Source of the DNA: Streptococcus pneumoniae
GTDB lineage: Bacteria; Bacillota; Bacilli; Lactobacillales; Streptococcaceae
Reading direction: 5' to 3'
Assembly: GCF_001347015.1 (NCBI RefSeq)
Contig: NZ_CFGI01000001.1
Span: 186,001-250,000 of the forward strand
DNA length: 64,000 nucleotides
The translations under genes and the position numbers were made by a program. Every line of letters starts with the position of its first letter. The stretch's first letter is position 1. Below, one piece after another: positions 1-8,230 of the stretch. The notes below the pieces were generated by a model. The model saw only the letters and a list, made by a program, of their open reading frames with translations, was not told where the DNA came from and searched no databases.

Positions 1-6
1 CTACAC

Positions 7-603
7 TTACAACTCTGTTCGATTTTCAATAGCCCGTAAGAGGGTCACTTCGTCCGCATACTCGATATCTGCTCCCACAGCAAGGCCTCGTGCCAGGCGC
101 GTAACCTTGATCCCAGCTGGCTTGAGTAAGCGGGAAAGATACATGGAAGTCGCTTCCCCATCTGCCGTGGCATTGGTTGCTACGATTACCTCTGAAACCT
201 CACTATCCATAAGACGAGTCATGAGGCTCTTGAGATTGATATCATCTGGACTGATACCATTCATAGGGGAAATGAGGCCATGCAAGACATGATAGAGCCC
301 GTGGTATTCTTGGATATTTTCCATAGCTGCCACATCACGACTATCCTCTAGCACCAAAATCGTTGTCTGGTCACGAGTCGGATCGGTACAGATAGAGCAA
401 GGGTCGTCGTCTGTCAAACGTCCACAAACGGAACAGTAGGTCAATTCTCTCTTAGCAGAAAGGAGATTTTTTGCAAATTCATTGACATCGTCATCAGACA
501 TCCCAATCGTATAAAAGGCCAAACGCGTAGCCGTCTTAATCCCGATACCTGGTAACTTAGAATAGCTGTCAATCAGCTTGGCAATGGGTGTTGGATAAAG
601 CAT
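7..603 (-). CDS. recR: recombination mediator protein RecR
   Basis: RecR acts with RecF and RecO in loading RecA at single-strand gaps during recombinational DNA repair. The 198-residue length is normal for the family. An N-terminal helix-hairpin-helix (around the LPGIG motif, residues 17-21) is followed by a four-cysteine zinc finger (C57, C60, C69, C72) and a Toprim domain from about residue 78 that contains the LVLEDSRD segment. The gene is intact. It lies 10 bases downstream of the pbp2b stop and is probably cotranscribed with it. The next gene of the pneumococcal order (ddl, from memory) would lie outside the window. Confidence 0.97.
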   Translation of the reverse strand: MLYPTPIAKLIDSYSKLPGIGIKTATRLAFYTIGMSDDDVNEFAKNLLSAKRELTYCSVCGRLTDDDPCSICTDPTRDQTTILVLEDSRDVAAMENIQEYHGLYHVLHGLISPMNGISPDDINLKSLMTRLMDSEVSEVIVATNATADGEATSMYLSRLLKPAGIKVTRLARGLAVGADIEYADEVTLLRAIENRTEL

Positions 604-613
604 AATTTCCTTT

Positions 614-2656
614 CTAGTTCATTGGATGGTATTTTTGATACAAATTGATAATATCACGCGCAATGGAAGGTCCTACACCATTTGTTAAATTGGTATTATG
701 AGGAAAGACCACTGCAACAGCGATTTGGGGATTATCAGACGGGGCATAGGCCACCGCATTAGTATTGGTTGCTTGCTGACCATCTGCCACATAGCTTTCG
801 GCTGTACCCGTTTTTCCGCTAATGGATACCAAGGCACCGTTTGAAAAGGCACGTCCAGTTGTCAATCCGCTAGTCCCATGAGCAACCTGATAAAAACCTT
901 GGTGCAAGATGCTCATATCGGAGTCGGATATATTGACCTTATTCATCTCTGTCGGTTGCAGTTGCTGAATCAGGTCACCCAGTCCTCCCTTATCATTATT
1001 TCCATAAATACCTTCAACAATACGAGGAGCCACACGAACACCATCATTTGCAATAGTTGCTACATACTGAGCCAACTGCATGGGCGTATAGTTATCAAAC
1101 TGCCCAAAGGCATTAGTAATGTAATTAGCAAAGCTATACTCTTTGGGAACAAATCCAGTAGATTCATCTGGTAGGTCAATTCCGGTCGCAGCCCCCAAGC
1201 CATATTCGCCAAAGGTCGCACGAAGTTTTCCCATAGCTGTTTCCAAATTGCTGGTTCCAACAAACATATTTGGTTGATAGGTCTGGCCCATGATTCCAAG
1301 AGCGGTTTGAACCATGTAAGCATTAGATGAATACTCCAAGGCTTCCACAGCTGTAATAGGAAAAGATCCATATGCCAATTTATACCAAGAATAAATTGGA
1401 GCTGAACCTTGGAAAACAATAGGCTGATCTGTTAAGGTTTGGTTTCCTGATAAAACACCATTTTCCCAACCTGAGCTGATGGTAGCGGCCTTAACTACTG
1501 ACCCTGGGACAAAGACATTGGTTACCGTTCCCAAGGAATCAGGCGTCAAGTCTCCCGTTTTCAGGTCATGTTTGAGTCCTGACATAGACAAAACAGCACC
1601 TGTTTTGGGGTTAAGGGCGACTGCATACACACCCTCAGAATACTTGGCTCCACCATTTCCTAGCTCGGAATTGAAATAACTTTTCAGCAAAGCATCCACG
1701 CTATCTTGGAAGGCCAAATCAATGGTCAGTTTGATATTGTTTCCCTTACTACCTTCCTCAATTGTATCCACGCTTTCCATATTGCCATATTTATCCAGAT
1801 GGATTTCTTTTACCGAGCGTTTACCTTGCAAGGTTTCCTCGTATTGCTTTTCCAAATAGGAGGTTCCAACCCGATCATTTAGAGAATAGCCTTTTTTAAG
1901 ATAGGCTTCTGCTTCTTCCGCTGGGAGACCAGCTTTTTCACTGGATACACTCCCTACTATAGAAGAAAGGGAAGTTTCCAAAATCTTTCGATCCCAAGAA
2001 GTAGAAATACTAATGCCAGGCATCTCCTTTGAAATAGAGGCAATAACAGCCACCTGAGAATCATTTAGAGGATCTGTCGCAATGGTTCCTGTCGCAAAGT
2101 TTCCAACAGCATTTAACTGACTAAAAAGATAGATTTCTTTCTTTTCATCCTCTGTATAGTTTAGTTGACTCGTTTGGACACTATCGACCGCATTGTTATA
2201 CAGTTCTGATTCGGACAAACGATTGCCATCTGAATCCAAGCGCTTCTCACTTGGGAGAGCCTCTACTGTTTTTTTATAGATCTCAGGATCAGCTAAATAA
2301 TAATCTGCCAGCTGGCGTTCTGTCAAATTTGGCGAAGTGATGCTCACATATCCCAGTAACTGACTAGCGATTTCTTTCAGATCTTTAGCCGTCATTTTAT
2401 TGCTACGCGTAAAGGAAACAACCTGCTTTAAAGTATTTTCTACCAAAGGTTTGCCACTAGCATCATAAATCTCCCCACGAGCGGAACTGGTTGTAACCTT
2501 GGTCTGACTAGCTGAAGCTAGCTTTTTTTCGTAAAAATCCTTGTTTAAAACCTGCATATACAACAAACGACCAATAATGGTCATAAAGAGTAAAATGATG
2601 ATTGAAAACAATAAATTAAGCCGAATCGGAATCGAATGGCTGTTAAATTTTCTCAT
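614..2656 (-). CDS. pbp2b: penicillin-binding protein 2B, mosaic resistant-type allele
   Basis: Class B transpeptidase of peripheral peptidoglycan synthesis, anchored by one N-terminal membrane helix (about residues 9-34). The ATG at 2656 gives 680 residues, the usual length; an ATG five codons upstream is less likely. Active-site motifs are SVVK, SSN (443-445) and KTG (615-617), numbered as in strain R6. The residue after SSN is alanine (A446), where susceptible strains have threonine; this T446A change is a classic low-affinity mutation. From memory of R6 I also see Y422, K426, L427, E438, T473, G476, A480 and A489, clustered round the active site as in mosaic alleles. The catalytic domain therefore looks recombinant. 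Resistance itself is inferred and would also depend on pbp2x and pbp1a. Confidence 0.95.
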   Translation of the reverse strand: MRKFNSHSIPIRLNLLFSIIILLFMTIIGRLLYMQVLNKDFYEKKLASASQTKVTTSSARGEIYDASGKPLVENTLKQVVSFTRSNKMTAKDLKEIASQLLGYVSITSPNLTERQLADYYLADPEIYKKTVEALPSEKRLDSDGNRLSESELYNNAVDSVQTSQLNYTEDEKKEIYLFSQLNAVGNFATGTIATDPLNDSQVAVIASISKEMPGISISTSWDRKILETSLSSIVGSVSSEKAGLPAEEAEAYLKKGYSLNDRVGTSYLEKQYEETLQGKRSVKEIHLDKYGNMESVDTIEEGSKGNNIKLTIDLAFQDSVDALLKSYFNSELGNGGAKYSEGVYAVALNPKTGAVLSMSGLKHDLKTGDLTPDSLGTVTNVFVPGSVVKAATISSGWENGVLSGNQTLTDQPIVFQGSAPIYSWYKLAYGSFPITAVEALEYSSNAYMVQTALGIMGQTYQPNMFVGTSNLETAMGKLRATFGEYGLGAATGIDLPDESTGFVPKEYSFANYITNAFGQFDNYTPMQLAQYVATIANDGVRVAPRIVEGIYGNNDKGGLGDLIQQLQPTEMNKVNISDSDMSILHQGFYQVAHGTSGLTTGRAFSNGALVSISGKTGTAESYVADGQQATNTNAVAYAPSDNPQIAVAVVFPHNTNLTNGVGPSIARDIINLYQKYHPMN

Positions 2657-2676
2657 ACAAATCAGTCTCATTTCTA

Positions 2677-2783
2677 ATACTCAATGAAAATCAAAGAGCA
2701 AACTAGGAAGCTAGCTGCAGGCTGTACTTGAGTACGGCAAGGCAACGATGACGTAGTTTGAAGAGATTTTCGAAGAGTATAAT
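2677..2783 (-). repeat. BOX element (boxC-boxA, reverse orientation, no boxB)
   Basis: The sequence starts with the reversed boxC end (ACTCAATGAAAATCAAAGAG), contains the core TACGGCAAGGC used in BOX-PCR primers, and ends with reversed boxA. There is no boxB module. It lies upstream of pbp2b, between two divergent genes. BOX elements are dispersed repeats of pneumococci and relatives that can fold into hairpins and sometimes alter nearby expression. Confidence 0.9.
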
Positions 2784-2879
2784 TAAAATCTTACTCTTAA
2801 TTGTACCACAATTTGAGTAGAAAATTATGGAAAAGTAAGAAGCTTTTTCGACTTTTTCGTTTTTAAAACAGAGATGCGT

Positions 2880-2914
2880 TTTTATTTATCTATCCTTATA
2901 TTATGTGTTATAAT
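2880..2914 (+). promoter_or_regulatory. probable nanR promoter
   Basis: A perfect -10 hexamer TATAAT at 2909-2914 lies 60 bases before the nanR start codon. No good -35 is visible in the AT-rich DNA upstream. The ribosome binding site AAGGAG sits just before the ATG at 2975. The remaining intergenic DNA (2784-2880) shows nothing else I can name. Confidence 0.5.
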
Positions 2915-2974
2915 GAAGTGTGACTATTCCCTGATCTAGTCTTCCAGTATGACTCATGTAAAGGAGCTTTCCCT

Positions 2975-3826
2975 ATGGACAAACCAGATATCGCAACTAT
3001 CATTGATTCACATTTTGAAGAAATGACAGACCTAGAGCAAGAAATCGCTCGCTATTTTTTGCAAGCTGAAACGATTACAGATGATTTATCTTCTCAACAA
3101 GTCACCCAAAAATTACATATTTCTCAAGCTGCTTTGACCCGCTTTGCTAAAAAGTGTGGCTTTACTGGCTACCGAGAATTTATTTTCCAATACCAACATC
3201 AGGCAGAAAATCAAGCCAACCAAGTCTCCAAGCACAGTCCACTGACCAAACGAGTCCTCAGAAGTTATAGCAATATGAGGGAACAAACACAAGACTTGAT
3301 TGACGAAATCCAACTAGAACGAATTGCCCAGCTAATCGAAGATGCTGAGCGTGTCTACTTCTTCGGAACAGGGAGTTCTGGCCTCGTCGCCCGTGAAATG
3401 AAATTGCGGTTCATGCGTCTGGGTGTGGTCTGCGAAGCCTTGACCGATCAAGATGGCTTTGCATGGACAACCAGCATTATGGAGGAAAATTGTCTCGTAC
3501 TGGGCTTCTCACTTTCTGGTACAACACCTTCTATTTTAGATAGTCTATTAGATGCCAAGGAGATGGGGGCAAAGACTGTACTCTTTTCAAGTGTTCCCAA
3601 TAAAGATAGCCAGGCCTACACAGAGACTGTTCTTGTAGCCACCCACAGCCAGCCTTCCTATATCCAACGAATATCCGCTCAACTTCCTATGCTCTTCTTT
3701 ATCGATTTGATTTATGCCTACTTTTTGGAAATCAATCGCGAAAGCAAGGAAAAAATCTTTAATAGCTACTGGGAAAATAAGAAACTCAACGGCTATCGTA
3801 GACAAAAACGTGTCAGAAAATCCTAG
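2975..3826 (+). CDS. nanR: RpiR-family regulator of sialic acid catabolism, NanR
   Basis: A 283-residue RpiR-type transcription factor: an N-terminal helix-turn-helix (about residues 35-75, with SQQVTQKLHISQAALTRFAK) and a C-terminal SIS sugar-phosphate binding domain (about 120-255, with FFGTGSSGLVAREM and GFSLSGTTPS). It is the only gene of the cluster on the plus strand and faces the nanK/lyase operon, as in pneumococcus, where this gene is reported to control the nan genes. Its ligand would be a phosphorylated amino sugar; which one cannot be read from the sequence. Likely targets are the shared promoter elements listed upstream of the lyase, nanE and nanA. Confidence 0.85.
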   Translation: MDKPDIATIIDSHFEEMTDLEQEIARYFLQAETITDDLSSQQVTQKLHISQAALTRFAKKCGFTGYREFIFQYQHQAENQANQVSKHSPLTKRVLRSYSNMREQTQDLIDEIQLERIAQLIEDAERVYFFGTGSSGLVAREMKLRFMRLGVVCEALTDQDGFAWTTSIMEENCLVLGFSLSGTTPSILDSLLDAKEMGAKTVLFSSVPNKDSQAYTETVLVATHSQPSYIQRISAQLPMLFFIDLIYAYFLEINRESKEKIFNSYWENKKLNGYRRQKRVRKS

Positions 3827-3853
3827 TTTGGCTAAGCCAAACTAGGATTTTTA
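3815..3853 (+). terminator. nanR terminator; left copy of a 35-bp repeat flanking a toxin-antitoxin cassette
   Basis: Arms AATCCTAGTTTGGCT and AGCCAAACTAGGATT form a 15-bp stem around a single central base, followed by five T. The stem includes the nanR stop codon. The 35 bases 3815-3849 recur at 4585-4619 with one difference at the centre of the palindrome. Confidence 0.85.
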
Positions 3854-3887
3854 TTCATCACCAAACATACCTCTTCAAGATTATGAA

Positions 3888-4238
3888 TTAGTCATATCTT
3901 GACTTAGTCTTGAATAATTTCATGTAATCACTTTTTGAAGGGAGTAAATAAGCAAGTCTGACGGTATCCTCAACAATTGTATACAATACAATGTAATCCT
4001 TACTCAAGGTCCATCCTCGCGTTTGGTAGCGAGGGTCTAATTTCTTACCAAATTTTTCATCAGCATCAAATCCAGCTTGGGGGAAAATTTCTAGCCGATT
4101 AATATCTTTTCTAATATTGGCTACTTTTCGTCTCGCAGCCTCTACAGAACCGATTTCCTCCGCTATATACTGATATATTTTATCCAGACTATCAATCACT
4201 CTAGGAGAATACAAAATCCTATATCTTTTATAATCCAT
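3888..4238 (-). CDS. RelE/ParE-family toxin
   Basis: 116-residue basic protein of the RelE/ParE superfamily. The N-terminal strand and helices (RILYSPRVIDSLDKIYQYIA) precede a C-terminal beta-sheet core with RGWTLSKDYIVLYTI and VRLAYLLPSKSDY. Family members are either ribosome-dependent mRNA interferases (RelE type) or gyrase poisons (ParE type), and the sequence alone does not decide which. The gene overlaps the upstream antitoxin by 11 bases, typical of a translationally coupled toxin-antitoxin pair. The pair lies between nanR and nanK and is bounded by duplicated terminator sequence, which suggests insertion as a unit. Confidence 0.85.
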   Translation of the reverse strand: MDYKRYRILYSPRVIDSLDKIYQYIAEEIGSVEAARRKVANIRKDINRLEIFPQAGFDADEKFGKKLDPRYQTRGWTLSKDYIVLYTIVEDTVRLAYLLPSKSDYMKLFKTKSRYD

Positions 4239-4515
4239 AGCGTGTCACGACATCCTCATCTGTCAAGTAATTTCCAGCCTCAATCTTGGCATAACTTTCT
4301 TGAACTTCTGCTTGTAATTGTCTAAACAAATACTCCTTCTCTAATTCCTCTTCACTCAGTAAATCTACTTCATTTGTTACGGCAACATTCTTTAAAAATA
4401 ATCTGAGTGCTGATGAAAGAGAGAGATTTTTTTCTTTTAACACTTCCATGGCATCATTTACTAATTCTCTATTAGCTTGGAAGGTCACAATCTTACTTGA
4501 ATTCGCTATAGTCAT
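4228..4515 (-). CDS. RelB/DinJ-type antitoxin
   Basis: 95-residue partner of the downstream toxin. The N-terminal part (KIVTFQANRELVNDAMEVL, then LSLSSALRLFLKNVA) fits a ribbon-helix-helix DNA-binding domain as in RelB/DinJ. The acidic C-terminal half would wrap the toxin. The start follows AGGA by 10 bases, and a palindrome overlaps this region, consistent with autorepression by the antitoxin-toxin complex. The module is stop-free in both genes, so it looks functional. Confidence 0.85.
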   Translation of the reverse strand: MTIANSSKIVTFQANRELVNDAMEVLKEKNLSLSSALRLFLKNVAVTNEVDLLSEEELEKEYLFRQLQAEVQESYAKIEAGNYLTDEDVVTRYGL

Positions 4516-4517
4516 TT

Positions 4518-4536
4518 TATATAATTCCTTTATATA
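4518..4536. promoter_or_regulatory. candidate autoregulatory operator of the toxin-antitoxin module
   Basis: Palindrome TATATAA-ttcct-TTATATA, which overlaps the Shine-Dalgarno sequence two bases upstream of the antitoxin start codon. RelB/DinJ proteins usually bind such dyads to repress their own operon. Inferred from position and symmetry only. Confidence 0.45.
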
Positions 4537-4584
4537 TTTTATTTATTATCTCACAATTATAAAGAAAGTCAAGGGAATTTGATT

Positions 4585-4619
4585 AGAAAATCCTAGTTTG
4601 GCTGAGCCAAACTAGGATT
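4585..4619 (-). repeat. right copy of the 35-bp palindromic repeat
   Basis: Identical to 3815-3849 except G for A at the palindrome centre. It covers the nanK stop codon and forms a strong 15-bp stem. On the minus strand it is followed by TTCTAATC, so it may also end the nanK transcript. The two copies enclose exactly the toxin-antitoxin cassette. Confidence 0.8.
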
Positions 4620-5496
4620 GTTTTGTCTTAAAATGATAATATGCACCAAGCATACCTGCTGTATTCTGGTGATGGGCAAATTCTAATCGTGTTTTTTCTG
4701 CTAAACTTGGTACCAAAGCCTCTTTCAAGGCTGTGCGGATCTTAGGTTTGAGGATAGCCTCTTGCCCCATGATACCACCACCAAGAATAACCACTTCTGG
4801 ATTGGCAACGTAGCAAATATTTGCCAGACCTTTTCCTAGATAGTCTACCATGCGGTCAATACCTTCCATGCAGAGTTTATTGCCTTCAGTGGCTTCCTTG
4901 AAAATGCGTCGGCCATTCCACTGATCAACATCTTCTCCATGAGATGTTGCTACATACTCCACCAAGGCTGTGGTAGAAGCGAAATCCTGAAAAGCTCCAT
5001 CTTGCATATGCATATACCCGACTTCACAGGCCGAATTGCTAAAACCATGGAAGACTTTCCCATCCATAATCAAGCAACCACCGATACCTGTTCCAATGGT
5101 CAAGCAAAGGGTGACACTTGCTCCCTTACCTGAACCAGATACTGCCTCAGCCAGACCTGCACAGTTGACATCATTTTCAATCTCACAAGGAATAGCAAAG
5201 CTTTCTTCGATTTCCTTCTTGAACTGGGTTCCTGCATAATTTGGAATCTGAGGTCCAGCGTAGAAAATTTCCCCCTTATCAGGATCCACCATTCCTGCAG
5301 AAGAAATGGCAACACCTGCTACTGGGCCTTTTTCTAAATAGCTGGCTACAATATCTTTGGTTTTTTGTAAGATATGAGGTCCACCCTTATACGCTTCAGT
5401 TGGCATTTCATGCGATTCAAGAAGTTGCCCCTCTTGATCAACCAAACCATACTTGATGTTGGTTCCACCTATATCAATTGCAACGTAGTGTGTCAT
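4612..5496 (-). CDS. nanK: ROK-family kinase, probable N-acetylmannosamine kinase
   Basis: 294-residue sugar kinase of the ROK family. The N-terminal phosphate-binding motif is AIDIGGTNIKYGLVD. ENDVNCAGLAEA carries the likely catalytic Asp, and TIGTGIGGCLI follows. The zinc-binding CxCGxxGCxE segment present in many ROK proteins is not seen; the equivalent region reads GYMHMQDGAFQDFAST. The gene starts 17 bases downstream of the lyase stop and shares its promoter, so ManNAc released by the lyase is the expected substrate, giving ManNAc-6-phosphate for NanE. The substrate is inferred from context; ROK members also phosphorylate glucose and fructose. Confidence 0.8.
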   Translation of the reverse strand: MTHYVAIDIGGTNIKYGLVDQEGQLLESHEMPTEAYKGGPHILQKTKDIVASYLEKGPVAGVAISSAGMVDPDKGEIFYAGPQIPNYAGTQFKKEIEESFAIPCEIENDVNCAGLAEAVSGSGKGASVTLCLTIGTGIGGCLIMDGKVFHGFSNSACEVGYMHMQDGAFQDFASTTALVEYVATSHGEDVDQWNGRRIFKEATEGNKLCMEGIDRMVDYLGKGLANICYVANPEVVILGGGIMGQEAILKPKIRTALKEALVPSLAEKTRLEFAHHQNTAGMLGAYYHFKTKQS

Positions 5497-5513
5497 AAAT
5501 ACCTCCTTATGGA

Positions 5514-6431
5514 TTAGAGGAAGCGCTCCTTGGTTTCACGAATCAAGGCTGCAGCTGCTTCTACAACTGGACGATCTTCTTCCGTTACTGGCGTCAATGG
5601 TGAACGAACAGAACCAATATTCAATCCTTCATTGATCTTCAAGACTTCTTTAATGACACCGTACATATTTCCATGTGCAGAAGTCAATTTACCAATGATA
5701 GCGTTGATAGCATACTGCAATTCACGAGCTGTTTCCAAGTCTTTGTCAGCAATCAATTGGTTGAGTTTCAAGAAGAGTTCTGGCATAGCACCATATGTAC
5801 CACCGATACCAGCTTTGGCACCCATGAGACGACCACCTAGGAACTGTTCATCTGGACCATTAAAGACGATATGATCTTCCCCACCAAGGCTCACAAAGGT
5901 TTGGATATCTTGAACTGGCATTGAAGAGTTCTTAACACCGATAACACGAGGATTTTTCAACATTTCTGTGTAAAGGCTTGGAGTCAAAGCAACCCCTGCC
6001 AATTGAGGAATGTTATAAATCACGTAGTCTGTGTTTGGAGCTGCAGAGCTAATATCATTCCAGTATTTGGCAACTGAGTATTCTGGCAAGCGGAAGTAAA
6101 TTGGTGGAATTGTTGCAATGGCATCTACACCCAAGCTTTCTGCGTGGCGAGCTAGTTCCATACTATCTTTGGTATTGTTGCAAGCCACGTGAGCAATGAT
6201 GGTTAATTTCCCTTTGGCAACTGCCATCACTTCTTCCAAAATCAACTTGCGGTCTTCAACGCTTTGGTAGATACATTCACCAGAAGAACCATTGACATAA
6301 AGACCTTGAACACCTTTATCAATGAAGTATTGAACCAAGGCACGCGTACGCTCTGGACTTACTTCTCCTTGATCATCATAACATGCGTAGAAGGCTGGAA
6401 TGACACCTTCGTATTTTTTCAAATCTGACAT
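5514..6431 (-). CDS. N-acetylneuraminate lyase
   Basis: Class I aldolase that splits N-acetylneuraminic acid into ManNAc and pyruvate. It is called nanA in E. coli; that name belongs to the sialidase in streptococci, so no symbol is given. The ATG at 6431 follows AGGAG and gives 305 residues, normal for the family; an in-frame ATG 22 codons upstream lacks support. Motifs are the pyruvate-binding GSSGE, the tyrosine in YVIYNIPQLAGV, and the Schiff-base lysine in VIGVKNSS. It is first in an operon with nanK, driven by the promoter at 6489-6517. Confidence 0.93.
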   Translation of the reverse strand: MSDLKKYEGVIPAFYACYDDQGEVSPERTRALVQYFIDKGVQGLYVNGSSGECIYQSVEDRKLILEEVMAVAKGKLTIIAHVACNNTKDSMELARHAESLGVDAIATIPPIYFRLPEYSVAKYWNDISSAAPNTDYVIYNIPQLAGVALTPSLYTEMLKNPRVIGVKNSSMPVQDIQTFVSLGGEDHIVFNGPDEQFLGGRLMGAKAGIGGTYGAMPELFLKLNQLIADKDLETARELQYAINAIIGKLTSAHGNMYGVIKEVLKINEGLNIGSVRSPLTPVTEEDRPVVEAAAALIRETKERFL

Positions 6432-6488
6432 AGATTTTCTCCTATTATTTTTATTTTCTGCTAAAGCAGATTCTTTCTTTACTTCTTT

Positions 6489-6589
6489 AGTATACACTTT
6501 ACCGAAAAGGCTTTCAATATCTTGTAGACACTTAGATTTTAGTTTCTTGCTTATAGAATAGTGTTTGGGACGTTTGAAAGTAGTTTCAG
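6489..6589 (-). promoter_or_regulatory. lyase-nanK promoter with candidate NanR sites
   Basis: On the minus strand, TTGAAA (6512-6517) and TATACT (6489-6494) are separated by 17 bases, and the -35 runs into a partial cre (TGAAAGCCTTTTC). GAAACTAAAATCTA lies at 6533-6546, starting 16 bases upstream of the -35. The dyad TGAAAGTAGTTTCA lies at 6575-6588. Both elements recur at the same distances before nanA and nanE. A copy of AAGTGTCTACAAGAT also lies in the interval, resembling the repeats upstream of yhcH. Confidence 0.65.
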
Positions 6590-6604
6590 AAATAATTGCA
6601 CCCC

Positions 6605-7249
6605 TTACTCATACTTAGCAAATAGCTTTTCCATCACTCCTACTTGTAAAAAAGCAAGAAATCCAAAACCAAAGAGAATAAAAGCTGATCCTCCCAATAG
6701 AAGGGTAAAGTCTGATAGATATAGAATCATCAAAATCAAAAAGATAATTGCAATCATCAAGATAAACCAAGGAGCATTAAAACTAGCTAACAGCAATCCT
6801 TTTTGAAGAATTTCTTTCCAAGATAGGTCATAACGTGCCGCGATAGGGTAACTAGCCAGCATCACAATGGTAAGGAAAATCAAAATGCCTAGACAAATAG
6901 CTTTAACCAATTGGAAGGGCAGAGCTGTTTGACCCCAGAAAAGATAGAGATCTGAAAGAGTTAGAAATACAATTCCTAATTCTAACATCCCCAACTGAAA
7001 ACCTAGTTTCAGATTTTGCTTGAAAGATCTTAGATAGATTTTAAAAACAGGCACCCGTCTGCTCTTCTTAACTTCGAACATGGTCTCGTAGAGGCTGATT
7101 TTAGCCACTCCAATCGTCACGATGGGCAAACAAGAGACGACAAAAAGAAGATTGGCTGTCACGATGTCCAAGACTTTCTCACTAAAACGCATGAGAAAGT
7201 TGTCTGTATCAAATGCTGCCTTGATAAGGCTTACTCCTTTTTGTGCCAT
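6605..7249 (-). CDS. YesL-like (DUF624) membrane protein
   Basis: 214-residue integral membrane protein with about five hydrophobic segments. It resembles the YesL/DUF624 family, which is common next to carbohydrate ABC importers in Firmicutes but has no established activity. The start is preceded by GGAGGAGC. It sits between the small membrane gene at 7332 and the lyase operon, inside the sialic-acid cluster, and a similar hypothetical gene occupies this place in pneumococcus as I recall. An accessory role in sugar uptake is only a guess. Confidence 0.7.
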   Translation of the reverse strand: MAQKGVSLIKAAFDTDNFLMRFSEKVLDIVTANLLFVVSCLPIVTIGVAKISLYETMFEVKKSRRVPVFKIYLRSFKQNLKLGFQLGMLELGIVFLTLSDLYLFWGQTALPFQLVKAICLGILIFLTIVMLASYPIAARYDLSWKEILQKGLLLASFNAPWFILMIAIIFLILMILYLSDFTLLLGGSAFILFGFGFLAFLQVGVMEKLFAKYE

Positions 7250-7331
7250 GTTTGCTCCTCCATCATTTTTCTTTGTAAACTGTTTTCTTTTTTGTCAGTA
7301 AAGCTTTCATAAGTCCCTACCATGAACAAAT

Positions 7332-7550
7332 CTATTTTTTCTTTTTTCTTTTGGACTTTTTTCTACTTTTATCTATGGACATATAATCTATATATATCCC
7401 GGACAGCGAAGCAATTAAAATAGTACTCCAAGTATGCTCATTAAATCCATCTAGCCCTCCACGGATTATCATTGCAAGCACTGTCCAAGCTAACATATTC
7501 AATAAAAAAATACAAAGTGCTTTCAATAAAAAAATACAAAGTGCTTTCAT
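7332..7550 (-). CDS. small membrane protein with lysine-rich tail
   Basis: 72 residues: a hydrophobic N-terminal half with two predicted membrane segments and a C-terminus ending in a run of Lys/Arg (KSRKKSKRKKKK). The first 17 codons contain an exact tandem duplication of KALCIFLL. The start codon is 10 bases after the stop of the upstream secreted-protein gene, so translation is probably coupled. No family recognised. The layout, a small cationic-tailed membrane protein after a secreted hydrophobic protein, resembles a bacteriocin-immunity pair, but that is inference. Confidence 0.55.
   Translation of the reverse strand: MKALCIFLLKALCIFLLNMLAWTVLAMIIRGGLDGFNEHTWSTILIASLSGIYIDYMSIDKSRKKSKRKKKK
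7500..7547 (-). repeat. perfect 24-bp tandem duplication within the small membrane gene
   Basis: Two adjacent identical 24-base units (7500-7523 and 7524-7547) encode KALCIFLL twice, immediately after the start codon. The unit keeps the frame, so the duplication simply lengthens the first membrane segment by eight residues. It contains runs of A that favour slippage. Confidence 0.9.
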
Positions 7551-7559
7551 TCTCGCATT

Positions 7560-8156
7560 TTAAAAGTTTATACGACCATTGTTAGGGATTTTATCATGTG
7601 CATCCCAAGCTGCAGCAATATTGTAGGCAAAATTACCATATACATCAGCTACATTCACAGCTATTTGTAAAATCCATCCAGAAATCTTGGTCAATAATCC
7701 TACTCTTGCTGCTGCAGTTGCAGCTGCCCTACTTAAGATCGAGCGCGCCATACTAATACCATACTTAGCCGCATAAGTACCTAATTTTATGTATTTACCA
7801 ATCAATCCAGTCACAATGCCCTTAATTATCCAAGCCATCTCATTAACTGTAATTCCCTTTCCATCTAAGAAACTAGCTCTTGCAGCATACTTAGAAGATA
7901 CCATTTCTAGCAATTCAATTTTACGTTCATCTGATATGTCTGGATAGACTCCTTTGCTATCTTCCACCAAATCCTTAATTTCTTGTTCAGTTAGCAAGTA
8001 ATTTTGAGATAATTTTGCATCTATTCGATCCATTTCTGACTGTATAGTTTGGATATGCGAGACTTCATTCGCATACACAATTGAAGGTAAAATATTACTC
8101 ATTAGCAATAAACAGACTGACAAGAAGATACCAATTTTTAAATATTTTATTCTCAT
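7560..8156 (-). CDS. secreted protein of unknown function, possible bacteriocin-like
   Basis: 198 residues with a Sec signal peptide (hydrophobic 8-27, cleavage probably after SIVYA, near residue 29). The mature part has an acidic helical segment with a DISDERKIELLEMV stretch. A hydrophobic Gly/Ala-rich region follows (GIVTGLIGKYIKLGTYAAKYG, with RAAATAAARVG), and then a C-terminal aromatic segment. I recognise no family. The amphipathic Gly/Ala region and the coupled small membrane partner suggest a membrane-active peptide with immunity protein, but a structural or adhesin role is equally open. It lies within the sialic-acid cluster, downstream of yhcH. Confidence 0.55.
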   Translation of the reverse strand: MRIKYLKIGIFLSVCLLLMSNILPSIVYANEVSHIQTIQSEMDRIDAKLSQNYLLTEQEIKDLVEDSKGVYPDISDERKIELLEMVSSKYAARASFLDGKGITVNEMAWIIKGIVTGLIGKYIKLGTYAAKYGISMARSILSRAAATAAARVGLLTKISGWILQIAVNVADVYGNFAYNIAAAWDAHDKIPNNGRINF

Positions 8157-8230
8157 TTCTCTACCTCACAAAGATCAATTTCATGGTAGAGTATTATCAA
8201 AGCTTTACAAAAAAACAATTCATCCTATTT

